This document shows, one piece after another, positions 1 to 10,521 of a stretch of DNA of 64,000 nucleotides; positions within the stretch are counted from its first letter, which is position 1; each line of letters starts with the position of its first letter. Both the position numbers and the translations under genes were made by a program. This stretch comes from JAHEFT01 sp963700705. GTDB taxonomy: Bacteria; Pseudomonadota; Gammaproteobacteria; Xanthomonadales; SZUA-36. The notes below the pieces were generated by a model. That model saw only the letters and a list, made by a program, of their open reading frames with translations, was not told the DNA's origin and did not search any database. The stretch lies in contig CAVOYQ010000010.1 of NCBI GenBank assembly GCA_963700705.1, positions 1-64,000 on the forward strand, read 5' to 3'.

Positions 1-2
1 TC

Positions 3-477
3 GAAAAAGTGCTTTTGTCAGCGACCCTCATATTGCTGTTGGGGTCCGGCCTGCAAAACCTGAGACTGGATCGCCACAGGGTACCGTTGACCGGGCCGCA
101 ACAAGCGGAATTTCTGCGCAGGGAATTGCCGGCCTACGACCTGATGCTCGCAGCATCGGCCGACCCCCGTATTGGTGTGGGCCCCATACTGCAGTTCCGT
201 GTCCCTGAATCCATGTATTTTTTCCCGGGAGTCGTGGTCGGTGACTGGATGGGGCTATACGGGTACAAGAATTTCGGCGCACATCGGCCCGACCGGATAT
301 TGGGAAATCGACGGCTCCGAAACCTTGTACCTCAAGGTGATGGGAAAAGGCATCAAGGCGGTTGCCATGCACAAGCACCCGGACGTTTTCTGGCCCCAGG
401 ACATTGCCAGCTACCGTGATCATTTCGAAATCGTGCTGGAGACCGCGGACGGGGTTTTGATGATTCCGAAGCAATGA
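3..477 (+). pseudogene. C-terminal part of a membrane glycosyltransferase-like protein, frameshifted and cut by the window edge
   Basis: The reading frame is already open at the window start, so the N-terminal part lies outside. The visible part begins with a hydrophobic segment (VLLSATLILLLGSG) followed by a soluble domain containing GDWMGLYGY, a pattern seen near the C-terminus of PMT/GT-C family membrane glycosyltransferases. Around 250-270 the coding signal moves by one base into the frame that reads ISAHIGPTGYWEIDG and ends at MIPKQ. The two segments together look like one protein broken by a single-base indel. The stop codon lies only a few bases before the first REP palindrome. The family assignment is tentative because the catalytic N-terminal part is not visible. 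Confidence 0.45.
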
Positions 478-482
478 TCGAA

Positions 483-520
483 GTAGGAGCGAATTTATTC
501 GCGAATAAATTCGCTCCTAC
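483..520. repeat. Perfect 38-bp REP-like palindrome (locus 1)
   Basis: Two 19-base arms, each starting GTAGGAGCGAATTTATTCG when read inward, meet with no spacer. It sits between two convergent genes. The last residues and the TAA stop (495-497) of the minus-strand corrinoid activator lie inside it. Confidence 0.9.
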
Positions 521-2501
521 GACGTCTGCGAACCCTGCTGCCAGAATTCATATCCGGTTCCGGCAATTCCACGACCCGCGACAGGCTGGGATAGGCCTGT
601 GTGCTGTGCGGGATACCCATTGCATCGACGAAGTGCTGCTGGAAAGCCGCGTCTACCGCGGTTTCAATTTTTTCAATTCCGCGCGCACGCGCTTCAATTT
701 CAGCCCGCGAAGCCCGGTTCAGCAGGGCAATCCGTGCGCCGGTTCCCGCGGCATTACCGGCGGAAGAAACCTGCTCGAGGTCGCAGTCCGGAATCATGCC
801 CAGCACCATGGCGTACTTCACGTCGATATGGCTGCCGAAAGCCCCGGCCAGCCGGATGCGGTCGACCCGGTCCACGCCCATGTGGTCCATCAGCAGCCGG
901 GCGCCGGCATACAGCGCCGCCTTGGCCAACTGGATGGCGCGCACATCGCCCTGCTCGATGACGATCCGGGGTTCGCCGTCGTGCAGCAGGTAGGAAAACG
1001 TCCGGTCACTGGCCTGCACCCGCTCACTGCGGCTGGCGGCCTCGCCGTTGATCGAACCGTCCTGGCGGATAATGCCGGCCAGGTACATGCAGGCAATGGC
1101 CTCGATGATCCCGGAACCGCAGATGCCGGTAACGCCCTGCTCACCGATCGCCTCGGCAAATCCCGGCTGATCCGACCACAGGTCCGAACCGATCACCCGG
1201 AAACGCGGTTCCAGGCTTTCCCGGTCAATCCGGACGCGTTCGATCGCGCCCGGGCGCGGCGCGTTGGCCGCCGCTGATCTGGGCGCCTTCGAAAGCCGGA
1301 CCGGTCGGGCTGGAAGCAGCCAGCAGGCGCTGCCGGTTGCCGAGCACGATTTCGGCATTGGTGCCGACATCGATGATCAGGCTGACCTCGTCCCGTTCCC
1401 AGGGCGTTTCAGCCAGCATCACGCCGGCGGTGTCGGCGCCCACGTGGCCGGCAATGCAGGGCAGCACGTAGGCCCGTGCGTTGGGGTGCAGTTCGATATC
1501 GATTTCCGCCGCCCGGATGTCCAGCGCGTGGTCCGTGGCCAGCGCAAACGGCGCGGTTCCCAGCGGTGTCGGATCCAGGCCGAGCAGCAGGTGGTGCATC
1601 ACCGGGTTGCCCACCAGCGTGATTTCCAGGATGTCCTCGCGGTCAATCCCGGCCTGCTGCGCGGTATCGGCGATCAGGCTGCTGATCGCTTTGCGCACCG
1701 CCGCGGTCATCTGCACTGCGCCATCCGGATTCAGCATGGCATAGGAAACACGGCTCATCAGGTCCTCGCCGAAACGGATCTGGGGGTTCATCGCGCCGGC
1801 GCTGGCGAGGACTTCGCCGCTGGCCAGGTCACAGAGGTGTACCGCTATGGTCGTGGAACCCACGTCGATGGCGGCGCCGAAGTCCGGTCCCGGAAGCCGG
1901 GCCAGACCGCGATAACCTGGCGGCCGTGGCGCACGGCCACGGTGACCTGCCATTTGCCGGTGCGCAGCGCTTCCTGCAATTGCTGCAGCATGACCAGGTC
2001 CCAGCCCAGACCGGTAAGGCCCCACTCCTGCTCGAGCGCTCGCTGCAGACGTTGCAGGTCGCCGGCCGCGGCGTGCATGTCCGGAGGTTCGACCTCGACG
2101 AAATACAGGTGAACCACCGGGTCCAGTTCGATATCCCGCGCCTCGTAGTCCTTGCGCACCACCTGGTGATGCACCTGGCTGCCGGCCGGCACGTCGACCC
2201 GCACATCGCCGAGAATCCTGGCCTGGCAGCTCAACCGGTTACCGGCATCCAGCCGTCCGCGCTGCAGGCAGAATTGCTCGGTTTCGGACATTTCACTCAG
2301 GTGATCCGGGCTGGAAACGATATTTTCCTTGGCAAAGCTGCCTTCCACCGCTTCGACCTGGCAGCGGCCGCAGCGGGCGCGCCCGCCGCAAATCGAGTCG
2401 ATGTCCACGCCCAGTTCCCGCGCCGCCTGCAGCACCGGCGTGCCCAGCGGAAAGCGTCCCCGCTTACCGGAGGGGCTGAAGACGATGAGCGCGTCGGTCA
2501 A
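495..2501 (-). pseudogene. Reductive activator of corrinoid proteins (RACE/RamA-like, 2Fe-2S plus ASKHA ATPase), two frameshifts
   Basis: RACE proteins use ATP and a [2Fe-2S] cluster to reduce inactive Co(II) corrinoid to Co(I), the form methyltransferases need. The N-terminal ferredoxin domain shows C38-x5-C44-x2-C47 and C92. The ASKHA (DUF4445) domain begins at AAIDVGSTTIAVHLCDL and continues through DVGTNAEIVLGN, GSGIIEA and LAGAFGSHID. The gene runs in three frames: one disruption near 1880, another near 1250 inside a CCCGGG run where one extra base restores APGAIERVRID. Translation starts at a TTG whose bases overlap the stop of the upstream methyltransferase, implying coupling. The C-terminus ends in an Arg-rich tail and SEFIRE, the latter encoded by the REP palindrome. 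The family is clear; whether the frameshifts are real is not. Confidence 0.8.
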
Positions 2502-3397
2502 GTTTCAGCCCGCCGCCGGCGGCTGCTCCGGCGCTCGCGTGAGCCGGCCGCGGCAGGCTGACGGTAGGTGGAAATCCATTTCGAGCATTGCGGATCGTGA
2601 TCCATCAGCACGTCCGCTGCGTGCACGGCCTGCATCAGGGTTGTTTCCAACGGATTCGTGATGGCTGAAGTCATACCGGCGCCGATGGCCATGGCCAGGA
2701 AGGTGGGGTTCAGGCCGTGGCGGTTGGGCAAGCCGAAACTGACGTTCGATGCGCCGCAGGTGGTGTTCACTTTCAACTCGGTGCGCAGGCGGCGGATCAG
2801 GCGGAACACCTGGACACCGGCATCCGCCATGGCGCCCACCGGCATGACCAGGGGGTCGACGACCACGTCGCAGGCGGGAATCCCGTGGTCGGCAGCGCGC
2901 TGAACGATCCTTTTGGCCACTTCGAAACGCACGTCGATATCGGTCGATATACCGCTGTCGTCGTTGCAGATGGCGACCACCGCCGCGCCGTATTTTTTCA
3001 CCAGCGGGAGGATCCGCTCCATGCGGTCCTCCTCACCCGTGACGGAATTGAGCAGGGGCTTGCCCTGGTAAGCCGCCAGGCCCGCTTCGAGCGCTTCCAG
3101 CACCGAAGAATCAATCGACAGCGGAACGTCGGTCAGGGACTGCACCAGCCGGATGGCCTGTGCCAGCAAAGCCGGTTCATCGGCCAGCGGAATACCCGCG
3201 TTGACGTCGAGGACCTGCGCGCCCGCGGCGACCTGGGCCAGCGCGTCCGCTTCAACACGGCTGAAGTCACCGGCCTTCATTTCCCCGGCCAGCAATTTGC
3301 GGCCGGTGGGGTTGATACGCTCGCCGATCACGACAAAAGGCCGGTCGAAGCCGATCACGACTTCCCTGCTGGCGGAACTGATTACGGTTTCGGTCAT
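2498..3397 (-). CDS. Methyltetrahydrofolate:corrinoid methyltransferase (MtvA/AcsE-like, pterin-binding)
   Basis: This 299-residue protein has the pterin-binding TIM-barrel fold of dihydropteroate synthase, MetH and AcsE. Visible signatures are GERINPTGRK near the start, VLDVNAGIP (about residues 62-70), SIDSS, and NTTCGASNVSFGLPNR near residue 210, the last being typical of enzymes that move methyl groups between tetrahydrofolate and a corrinoid protein. In this cluster it probably accepts the methyl group from the corrinoid protein encoded at 4323-5012 and makes 5-methyl-THF, although the direction is inference. It overlaps the start of the corrinoid activator by four bases. It lies five bases after the small PF13769-type gene. 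The extreme C-terminus is basic (RERRSSRRRRAET) and unlike the rest. Confidence 0.85.
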   Translation of the reverse strand: MTETVISSASREVVIGFDRPFVVIGERINPTGRKLLAGEMKAGDFSRVEADALAQVAAGAQVLDVNAGIPLADEPALLAQAIRLVQSLTDVPLSIDSSVLEALEAGLAAYQGKPLLNSVTGEEDRMERILPLVKKYGAAVVAICNDDSGISTDIDVRFEVAKRIVQRAADHGIPACDVVVDPLVMPVGAMADAGVQVFRLIRRLRTELKVNTTCGASNVSFGLPNRHGLNPTFLAMAIGAGMTSAITNPLETTLMQAVHAADVLMDHDPQCSKWISTYRQPAAAGSRERRSSRRRRAET

Positions 3398-3401
3398 TTT
3401 T

Positions 3402-3705
3402 CTATCCTTTTTTTAGGGTTCCACCGGCTTTCACGGTGGCTTCCAGCAGATCATCGGGAAACTGCGTCTCGAGGCGCGTCGACTTCGGCATCGACGGCGG
3501 ATTCCGGATCGCCTTCGAACGGCCGGCTTTCGCGCCGCCATTCTTCCAGGTAGGCGTGGCTGGAACCTTTGCCGGCGCGCATTGCGGCCCGGTCAATGGC
3601 CACGGCAAACCGGTCGGCCAGGAGCTTTTTACAACGCGTCCGGCCCTGCTGTCCGACGACCTGGGCGGGGATATCCCGCCAGTAAATGATGGTCAGTTTT
3701 CCCAC
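3402..3705 (-). pseudogene. Small virulence-factor-family protein (PF13769-like), one frameshift
   Basis: The N-terminus GKLTIIYWRDIPAQVV and the following DRAAMRAG and YLEEWRRE match a small conserved family annotated only as virulence factor in many proteobacteria. The reading frame breaks near 3475: one frame ends after DAEVDA and the next gives TRLETQFPDDLLEATVKAGG, which completes a protein of about 100 residues. In other genomes I know this family beside MttB-like methyltransferases and corrinoid proteins, as here, so the name is misleading and a role in corrinoid methyl transfer is more likely (inference). It overlaps the DUF1638 gene by 13 bases. No catalytic residues are recognisable. 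Confidence 0.6.
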
Positions 3706-4304
3706 GCACCCTCCTTCTGCAATGCCGGTTTCAACAGCAAGGTCAGCGGCTGGTCACCTTCGAAGCGGTAGAGGTAGTCGAGCCCGAGGAACTCCGCATG
3801 GCTTTTTGCCCGGGCCTGCAATTTCTCCGATTCGGTCTGCGCCAGGTAAACCAGCCGGCGGTAATTGCCAAAATAAACCGGCATCAAGTCCGGTTGCCGG
3901 TCCAGGCCCAGCCCCCGGATCACCAGGCGCTCGAATTGCTGCACCAGGAAATCGGTCAGGTAGAAACTGCCGGGTTCCTGCTCGGCCAGTGCATGAAACA
4001 CGCCGTTACCGGCAAAAAACTCGTAGCAATGAGCGCCGGGAATACGTTCCACGCCGGTGCCCTGCAGGGCCTTGTCCAGCAGGCCGCCGGTACCGCAGTC
4101 GGCATAGGCAACGAAAATCTGCGCGTAGTTCTCTTTTTCCCGCTCGATCCTGTCCCGCACGGCCCCGGGTATACGGTCCGGCGTGTTATGCAGTTCTGCC
4201 GGCAGGCACTGGAATTCGACGTGATCCCAATCGTTCATCTCACGAATCCGGACCAGTTCACGCGCAATGGCGCCGCAGGCGATGACCAGGACAGATGTCT
4301 TCAT
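3693..4304 (-). CDS. DUF1638 protein of the corrinoid methyltransferase cluster
   Basis: The 203-residue product matches the DUF1638 pattern: an opening VLVIACGAIARELV, a central FVAYADCGTGG, ERIPGAHCYEFFAGN and FYLTDFLVQQFERL. The biochemical role of the family is not established to my knowledge. Conserved cysteines and the recurrent neighbourhood with MttB-like methyltransferases suggest an accessory role in corrinoid methyl transfer or cofactor handling. No signal peptide or membrane segment is visible, so it should be cytoplasmic. It lies 18 bases downstream of the corrinoid protein gene in the same transcription unit. The frame is intact. Confidence 0.75.
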   Translation of the reverse strand: MKTSVLVIACGAIARELVRIREMNDWDHVEFQCLPAELHNTPDRIPGAVRDRIEREKENYAQIFVAYADCGTGGLLDKALQGTGVERIPGAHCYEFFAGNGVFHALAEQEPGSFYLTDFLVQQFERLVIRGLGLDRQPDLMPVYFGNYRRLVYLAQTESEKLQARAKSHAEFLGLDYLYRFEGDQPLTLLLKPALQKEGAWEN

Positions 4305-4322
4305 GTCAGCCGGGGACGCGAT

Positions 4323-5012
<690 letters not shown>

Positions 5013-5053
5013 GGGTTTTCAAGCCTCTAGGCAATCCCTGATCAATGATTCTG

Positions 5054-6649
5054 TCACGCCCCGCTCCACCGTCCGTTGCCGGCACGCATGTCTTCCGGCG
5101 CCAGCCGGATCGGGAAACGGTCCCTTATTCTCCGGTCCGCCGCCGCGGAAATATACTCCGGGAAGTAACTGGACAGCGTCTTTTTTACCTTTTCATGGGC
5201 GAGTTGGTAAATGTCTTCCTTTCCGGTGACTTCCCACGCGCCCGGTGTGCGCCGGTCCGCCACTTCCGGGTACAGGTACTCCTTCTGCATCAGCGCCAGG
5301 GTCTGCGGCTGGTTGAGAAAATGCCCGGCGCCGAAAACGGTGTTTTCAATCACTTCGTAGGACAGCGTCTCGTCGTTGACCTCGATGCCGCGCAGCAGCC
5401 TTTGTACATTACCCAGCATGTCGTTGTCGATCACCATGCCCTCGAAGGACTGCCCCAGCAGGCTGCCGACAATGCCCGGATAAGCGGCAACCAGGTTGCA
5501 GCCCGACAAGGCCAATGCAGTCGTGGTGATCGCTTTCTCGTAACCGGCCTGGGCATCCATGGTCTTGGAGTCGGTCATGCCGCTGGCCATACTGGTGGTG
5601 AAACCGTAGTGGTTGCACAGCTGCGCGCAGGCCGCCATGACCAGGGCCTCTTCGCCGCTGCCGCCGCTGAAGGCGCCGGTCCGCAGGTCCGAAATAAACG
5701 GCCACATGCCGAAATTGATCGTTGCACCGGGTCTCACCAGGTTAACCACCGCCATGCAGGCCAGGGTTTCGGCGAAACACTGGGCCAGCGCGCCGGCCAG
5801 GGCGGCAGGCGCGGTTGCGCCGGCCTGCGGCGCCACGGCGATGTCTCCGGTCAGTCCGAGTTCGGCAATTTTCACCAGCACTTCCGCATTGTCTTTTCCG
5901 AAACGCAGCGGTGAAACAATCGGGCAGCCGCCGAACGTGCAGAACGGCCGCTCCAGGAAGGCCCCTTCCCGGCCCAGGTACAGGTCGAACAGCGCGATGA
6001 TCGGCTCGATGTGATCGACCTCGGCAATGCCCAGCGCGAAAGGCTTCGAGGTGCCGGCCAGTTCAGCGTAGGCGATGTTCATGTCGTGGACGTAAATGTC
6101 CTGGCTGTATTCGGCGGCGATAAACGGCTGCCCGAACATGTGGATGTGCTCGAGGGTATCCGCCAGCCGGGCCGCATCGTACAAATCGGTCAGCTTTGTG
6201 GGGCGGTATTTTTGCTGGTGATAGTCCAGCACGGTGACCGATTCACCGGAGGTGCTGAAATAGACCCGTTCACCGCTGATCTCGCAGTCGTGCTTCGGGT
6301 CGGGGGCGTAGGCGATGTATTCCCTGGCCGAGACGTCGACCAGGTCTTCCACCAGGGCGCGGGGAAAACGCAGCCGGCCGTCATCGCCCAGGACGCAGCC
6401 ACCGGGCAACGCGTAATGGAGAATTTCGGGAATCGGTTCACCGATGCCGATATTCTCCAGGATGTCCAGCGCTGTGTCGTTGATCCGCTCGATATCCCGT
6501 TGACTCAGAGGCTTGTAAGCGCCACCGGTCATGCCGGCTTGCACCGCCTGGCCCTCGACGCCGGCCGCCCGTAATGCGCGCCTGGCGTCGCGGCCGCCGG
6601 CGCGTCGACCACCCCCGGCCCGGCCGGATTTTCTTCTGCGTTCAGTCAT
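5054..6649 (-). CDS. MttB-family methyltransferase, non-pyrrolysine type (quaternary amine:corrinoid methyltransferase)
   Basis: The 531-residue product belongs to the trimethylamine methyltransferase superfamily. Recognisable blocks include IAYAPDPKHDCEIS, TLEHIHMFGQPF, GCPIVSPLRFGKDNAEVL, GATINFGMWPFISDLRTGAFSGGSGEEAL and NDETLSYEVIENTVFGAGHFL. No in-frame UAG interrupts the gene, so it lacks pyrrolysine. Known non-Pyl members act on glycine betaine (MtgB), proline betaine (MtpB), carnitine (MtcB) or gamma-butyrobetaine (MtyB). The substrate cannot be read from sequence. A basic N-terminal extension of about 39 residues precedes the conserved domain; an internal start at the later Met (TGGAYKPLSQ) is possible. 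Neighbours supply the corrinoid protein, activator and folate acceptor enzyme. Confidence 0.9.
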   Translation of the reverse strand: MTERRRKSGRAGGGRRAGGRDARRALRAAGVEGQAVQAGMTGGAYKPLSQRDIERINDTALDILENIGIGEPIPEILHYALPGGCVLGDDGRLRFPRALVEDLVDVSAREYIAYAPDPKHDCEISGERVYFSTSGESVTVLDYHQQKYRPTKLTDLYDAARLADTLEHIHMFGQPFIAAEYSQDIYVHDMNIAYAELAGTSKPFALGIAEVDHIEPIIALFDLYLGREGAFLERPFCTFGGCPIVSPLRFGKDNAEVLVKIAELGLTGDIAVAPQAGATAPAALAGALAQCFAETLACMAVVNLVRPGATINFGMWPFISDLRTGAFSGGSGEEALVMAACAQLCNHYGFTTSMASGMTDSKTMDAQAGYEKAITTTALALSGCNLVAAYPGIVGSLLGQSFEGMVIDNDMLGNVQRLLRGIEVNDETLSYEVIENTVFGAGHFLNQPQTLALMQKEYLYPEVADRRTPGAWEVTGKEDIYQLAHEKVKKTLSSYFPEYISAAADRRIRDRFPIRLAPEDMRAGNGRWSGA

Positions 6650-6667
6650 GTTTCACCACCTTACGCT

Positions 6668-7533
6668 CTATGCGTTCGTTGTTGCCCTGAGATTGTTCAA
6701 GGTTTCCACGCGCCAGCGTTCGGTCCGTTCAACGTCGTTGAAGCTGAACAGGTGGAAACCCGGAATATCGAGCAGGGGATCATCCAGAAAGGGCCGCAGG
6801 CCGGCCAGCAAATCATCCGGCTGATAGGGTTTGGCGCTGATCATCCTGCGGATCAGTCCTTTCTGTTTTTTCAGAACCCGGACCGATTGACCCACGCCGA
6901 TCCGCAGTGACAGGGCGATCAACTTGGGGATGTCGGCAACGCCCGGCAGTCCGAACCACGCCGGCAGCGTGACGCCGGCCTGGCGGATAGACCGTAACCA
7001 GCCGATCAGCAAACCGGGGTCGAAACACATTTGCGTGACCAGGTAGTTCGAAACCTTCTGTTTTTCCTTTCAGCAGACGCAGCAACTCCGGCATCGTCGA
7101 CCAGCGGATGGCCCTCGGGATGCGCAGCCACCCCCACGTACTTGAACCGGTGACCAATGTCCGCGATATCCCGCAGCAGGTCCAGCGCGCAATCGTAATC
7201 TCCCGCCGGTTCCGGCGCGTCGCCGCCGGGAACAAATACACTTTGCACGTTGGCCTCGTCCAGCCGCGCAAGGATTTCGCGCAGATGGCCCTTGTCCCGC
7301 ACCATGCGCGCGGCGACATGAGGAACGAGCTTCAATTGCCGTTCATCCGGCAGCGCGCGCAGTTCGTCGACCATGTCGAGCGTCGGTTCGACGCCGTGAG
7401 CCGGTGAACAGGTAATGGCGACGTAGGAATGCCTCGGCAGGTGAATCAACCGATCCACGATCGTTTTGGTCGGAATGATTTCCAGGTAAGCCTGCTCCAT
7501 CATTCCCGCCAGTATGTTGCCGTTCTGCGTCAT
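6668..7533 (-). pseudogene. metF: Methylenetetrahydrofolate reductase-like protein, two close frameshifts
   Basis: MetF interconverts 5-methyl-THF and 5,10-methylene-THF. Here it would plausibly oxidise the methyl-THF made by the corrinoid system. Visible motifs are YLEIIPTK, SYVAITCSPAHG, VPHVAARMV, FVPGGDAPEPAGDY, KYVGVAAHPEGHPL, and after the break FDPGLLIGWLRSIRQAGV and PAWFGLPGVADIPKL. Between about 7060 and 7095 the coding sequence passes through all three frames (PELLRLLKGK, then QKVSNYLVTQM), implying two single-base indels within some 35 bases. The start ATG (7533) shares bases with the TGA of the Rieske gene, so the longer upstream extension of this frame is not real. Length if repaired is about 288 residues. 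Confidence 0.8.
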
Positions 7534-8737
7534 GCCGCGTTCTTGAAGCCCGCCAGGTACCAGGCCAGGAAGTCCCAGGTGAATTTCTCCATCGAGGAAA
7601 GCGGGCCCGGCTTGTAGTAACGCGAGTTCACGCCCTTCGCATTGCGCTCGATAATGGTCTTGTCCGCGTGGGTCGTGACGTCCCACAGCCAGATCAGCTT
7701 GTCCTTGTCGTAATCCTTGCCCTCCTGCGCGTCTCCGCGGACCAGCCAGGTAATGTCGCAATCGGAGGTATCCGGCCCCAGCGGCGTGAAGCGGTAGATC
7801 ACCACGTGGTCGCAGTACATCAGGCCGAATGTAACCGGGCCGACCTGCAGATCGGTGGTGCCGCCGTCAAAATCCTTGATGCTGCCCAGCAGCGGCGCCA
7901 GCGGCTTGCCGTCCTCGCTGCCGGTCAGGTGATCCCGGACCAGGGGATAGCGGTCATAGCCGATATCCGCTCCGAAACCTGGCGCACCCAGGTAGAACCG
8001 GTTGACATTCCTGTCACTGCAGCCCGCAAGCCTTGGCCCGCTTCATGACCGCCTGTCCGATTTCGCCGCTGCGCACGCCGGGAACGGCCAGCCCGTGTCC
8101 ACGAGAATATTCCGGGTGGGCCGGGCCGCAGTGATAACACTCGGTGTAGTTTTCCAATGCCAGCTTCCAGTTCGATGCGATCGGGTAACTCTGGCGGTGC
8201 GCGACTTTGGCATTTTCCAGGTCGTACGGCTTCCAGGCATCCAGCAAGTCCTTCCGTGACCAGCGAAAACGGCGCCGGATCCTCGGCAAAATTCACGTAG
8301 ATCATGCCGGCCAGCATGCCGACGTGGATTTTCTTCAGGCCGATACCCGATTTGTCGAACGTTTCCCCCATGTGCGCCGCCGCCTTGAGTTGGCCCTGGA
8401 GGTCGTAGGTCCAGCCGTGATAACGGCAGGTCAGGCGCTTGGAACAGCCGGCGCTTTCGACGCACACGCGCGACCCGCGGTGCTGGCAGACATTCAGCAG
8501 GGCGTTGATCTCGTGCTCTGAACTGCGCACGATGATCACCGATTCCTGGTCGAATTCGAACAGAAACCAGTCGCCGACATTGGGGATCTCGCTCTGGTGT
8601 CCGGCGTAAAGCCATGACTTCAGAAAGATCTGCTCGATGTCGTGCCGGTAAATATCCGGGTCACGGTAAAATACCTGCGGGAGCGAATAATGCTCCGGGT
8701 GCGTCTCCGCCAGTCGTGCCATTTCCTGTTGATTCAC
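7530..8737 (-). pseudogene. Rieske non-heme iron oxygenase, choline/betaine demethylase type, two frameshifts
   Basis: The N-terminal Rieske domain has C84-x-H86 (CQH) and C104-x2-H107 (CRYH), the canonical [2Fe-2S] ligands. After a frame break near 8245 the catalytic domain shows ENYTECYHCGPAHPEYS, the His-x4-His iron site as in choline monooxygenase, GbcA and CntA-type enzymes. A second break near 8020 joins to NVNRFYLGAPGFG and the C-terminal part ending FLAWYLAGFKNAA. Such enzymes use O2 to demethylate or hydroxylate quaternary amines, releasing formaldehyde when they demethylate. A reductase partner is not adjacent; the ferredoxin-reductase-like protein at 45230 is too distant to assign. 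Neighbours make a methylated amine the likely substrate class (inference). Confidence 0.82.
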
Positions 8738-8762
8738 TGCCTGTTTCCTTTCCTTTTCAAAT

Positions 8763-10521
8763 TCAGTCTCTTGGTTCCTGGTTCATGTAGATGATTTCGC
8801 CGTCCAGCAAAGTCATCACTACCCGGGCATCGTTGATTTCCGTTGCCGGAATCGAGAACAGGTCGCGGTCGAGAATGACGATATCGGCCCGCTTGCCGGT
8901 TTCGATCGACCCGGTCAGGTTTTCGTGGTGCATCAGCCAGGCGGCATTGATCGTGTAGGCGTCGATCATCGTGGCCAGGCTGACCCGTTCGTTCTCGTTC
9001 AGTACGGGGCCGCTCATCCTGCAAAGCATCCTGCCGGCGCACCGCCGTTTCGATCGCATCCAGCGGATTCGCCGAGGATACGTTCCAGTCGCTGCCGCCC
9101 ACGATGCGGCCGCCGGCGCGTTCAACGCTGGCGATCGGGTACATGCCCTGGACCCGTTCCTCGCCGAGCACCGGCAGGTTCAGTTCCATGATCCAGTCGT
9201 CCGGGTACGCCCACAACGCCTGGAAATTGGCGCTCGTATTGAGTCCGGCAAACCGCTCGATATCATCGACGTTGATCAACTGCAGGTGCGAAATGTGGTG
9301 GCGGTTATCCGTGACGCCGTTGACCGCGCGCGCGGCCTCAAAAGCATCGAGCCCGGCACGGACAGCGCGGTCACCGATCGCATGCATGTGAACCTGCAAC
9401 CCCATTCCGTCGAACCGGGTCACGGCGGCATCCAGGTCTTCGGGGCTCAATATCAGTTCGCCGCGATTGCCGTTCGAACCCAGGTACGGGTCCAGCAAAG
9501 CGGCCGTCTCGCCTTCCAGGACACCGTCGAGAAACAGCTTGATGCATTCATTATTCAGGTGTTCCGACTCGTAATCGTTGCGTGCCGCCAGCACGTTTTC
9601 GAAGTCCTCCCCGTGGTGCTTGGCGAAACCGCTTTCGTAGGTCAGACAGGCCACCACCCGCGCGGTCAAATCGCCCGCCCGTTCCAGTCGCCTGGTACGC
9701 CTGGTAGTCTTCGAGCCCGACAAACGCGTCGATAAACGAAGTGATGCCCTGCGCGTTCAGGTGCTTGATTCCCGCCATCGAGAGCCCCGGTGTTTGACTC
9801 CAGCGTCGGTTCCGGCATGACCGCGCGGATCAGTTCCTGCCCGGTCTCGCGCAGCGTCCCGCTGGGTGAGCCGTCCGGATCGCGTTCGATCACGCCCAGC
9901 GGCGGATCCGGGGTCTCGGCGGTAATCCCGGCCAGTTCCAGCGCCCGTGAACTGGCCCAGGCATTGTGACCGTCCGACCCCCACAGGATGATCGGCCGCT
10001 CCGTGTCGATGGCGTCCAGCAGGGCCTTGTTCGGCCCGTCCTGGCCAAACAGGCTGAGGTCGAAAGCGAAGCCTTCCAGCCACCCGGTGTCGTTCTGAGC
10101 GGCGCAGTCGGTCACCCTGGCAATGATTTCCTCGACGCTGCCCAGGCCTTCCAGGTCGCAGCCCAGCAACGCATACCCGCCCGACATCGGGTGAACATGC
10201 GCATCGTGGAACCCGGGCAGCGCCCACCTTCCCGCCAGGTCGATGGTTCGCGTTTCCGGCCCGACCAGGGTTTCGACTTCCGCATTGGCTCCGACCATGA
10301 CAAAAACGCCGTCCCGGATTGCGGCGGCCTCGGCCAGGCGGCGCTCCGGGTCCACGGTATAAATGCCGCCGTTGATCAGGACCAGGTCGGCCGGCTCGAC
10401 TTTTACCTCCCGGGCTTGCTTCCTGCGGCGCTTTTGCATCACAGGACGCCAACGCCAGGGCTGCAACCGCGAGCGCCAATTTCAGGAAATCGAAAGCGTT
10501 TTCGCAGGTGAATTTTTTCAT
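8763..10521 (-). pseudogene. Lipoprotein amidohydrolase (YtcJ/Amidohydro_3-like), four frameshifts
   Basis: A signal peptide ending in the lipobox LASC (residues MKKFTCENAF to ALALASCDAK) predicts an envelope lipoprotein. The body matches the metal-dependent YtcJ family: LINGGIYTVDPERRLAEAAAI, LPGFHDAHVHP with the HxH metal ligands, IKLFLDGVLEG, VHMHAIGDRAV, HISHLQLI, GGSDWNVSSANP and IETGKRADIVILDRDLF. The protein of about 585 residues is spread over several frames, with breaks near 10440, 9790, 9690 and 9010, more than any other gene here. Its ATG overlaps the stop of the PotC gene. Members of the family hydrolyse C-N bonds of exocyclic amides; a role releasing an amine for the adjacent transporter is inference. 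Confidence 0.78.

Noticed and set aside
474..1277. 267-residue plus-strand frame opposite the corrinoid activator
   Set aside because: Composition is typical of an antisense shadow in GC-rich DNA, and the minus strand holds clear ASKHA motifs throughout.
5054..6649. Pyrrolysine-containing MttB
   Set aside because: No in-frame UAG occurs before the natural stop, and no pylTSBCD genes are in the window.
7534..7761. N-terminal extension of the MetF-like frame
   Set aside because: It lies within the Rieske gene in another frame and lacks family similarity; the ATG at 7533 overlaps the Rieske stop.
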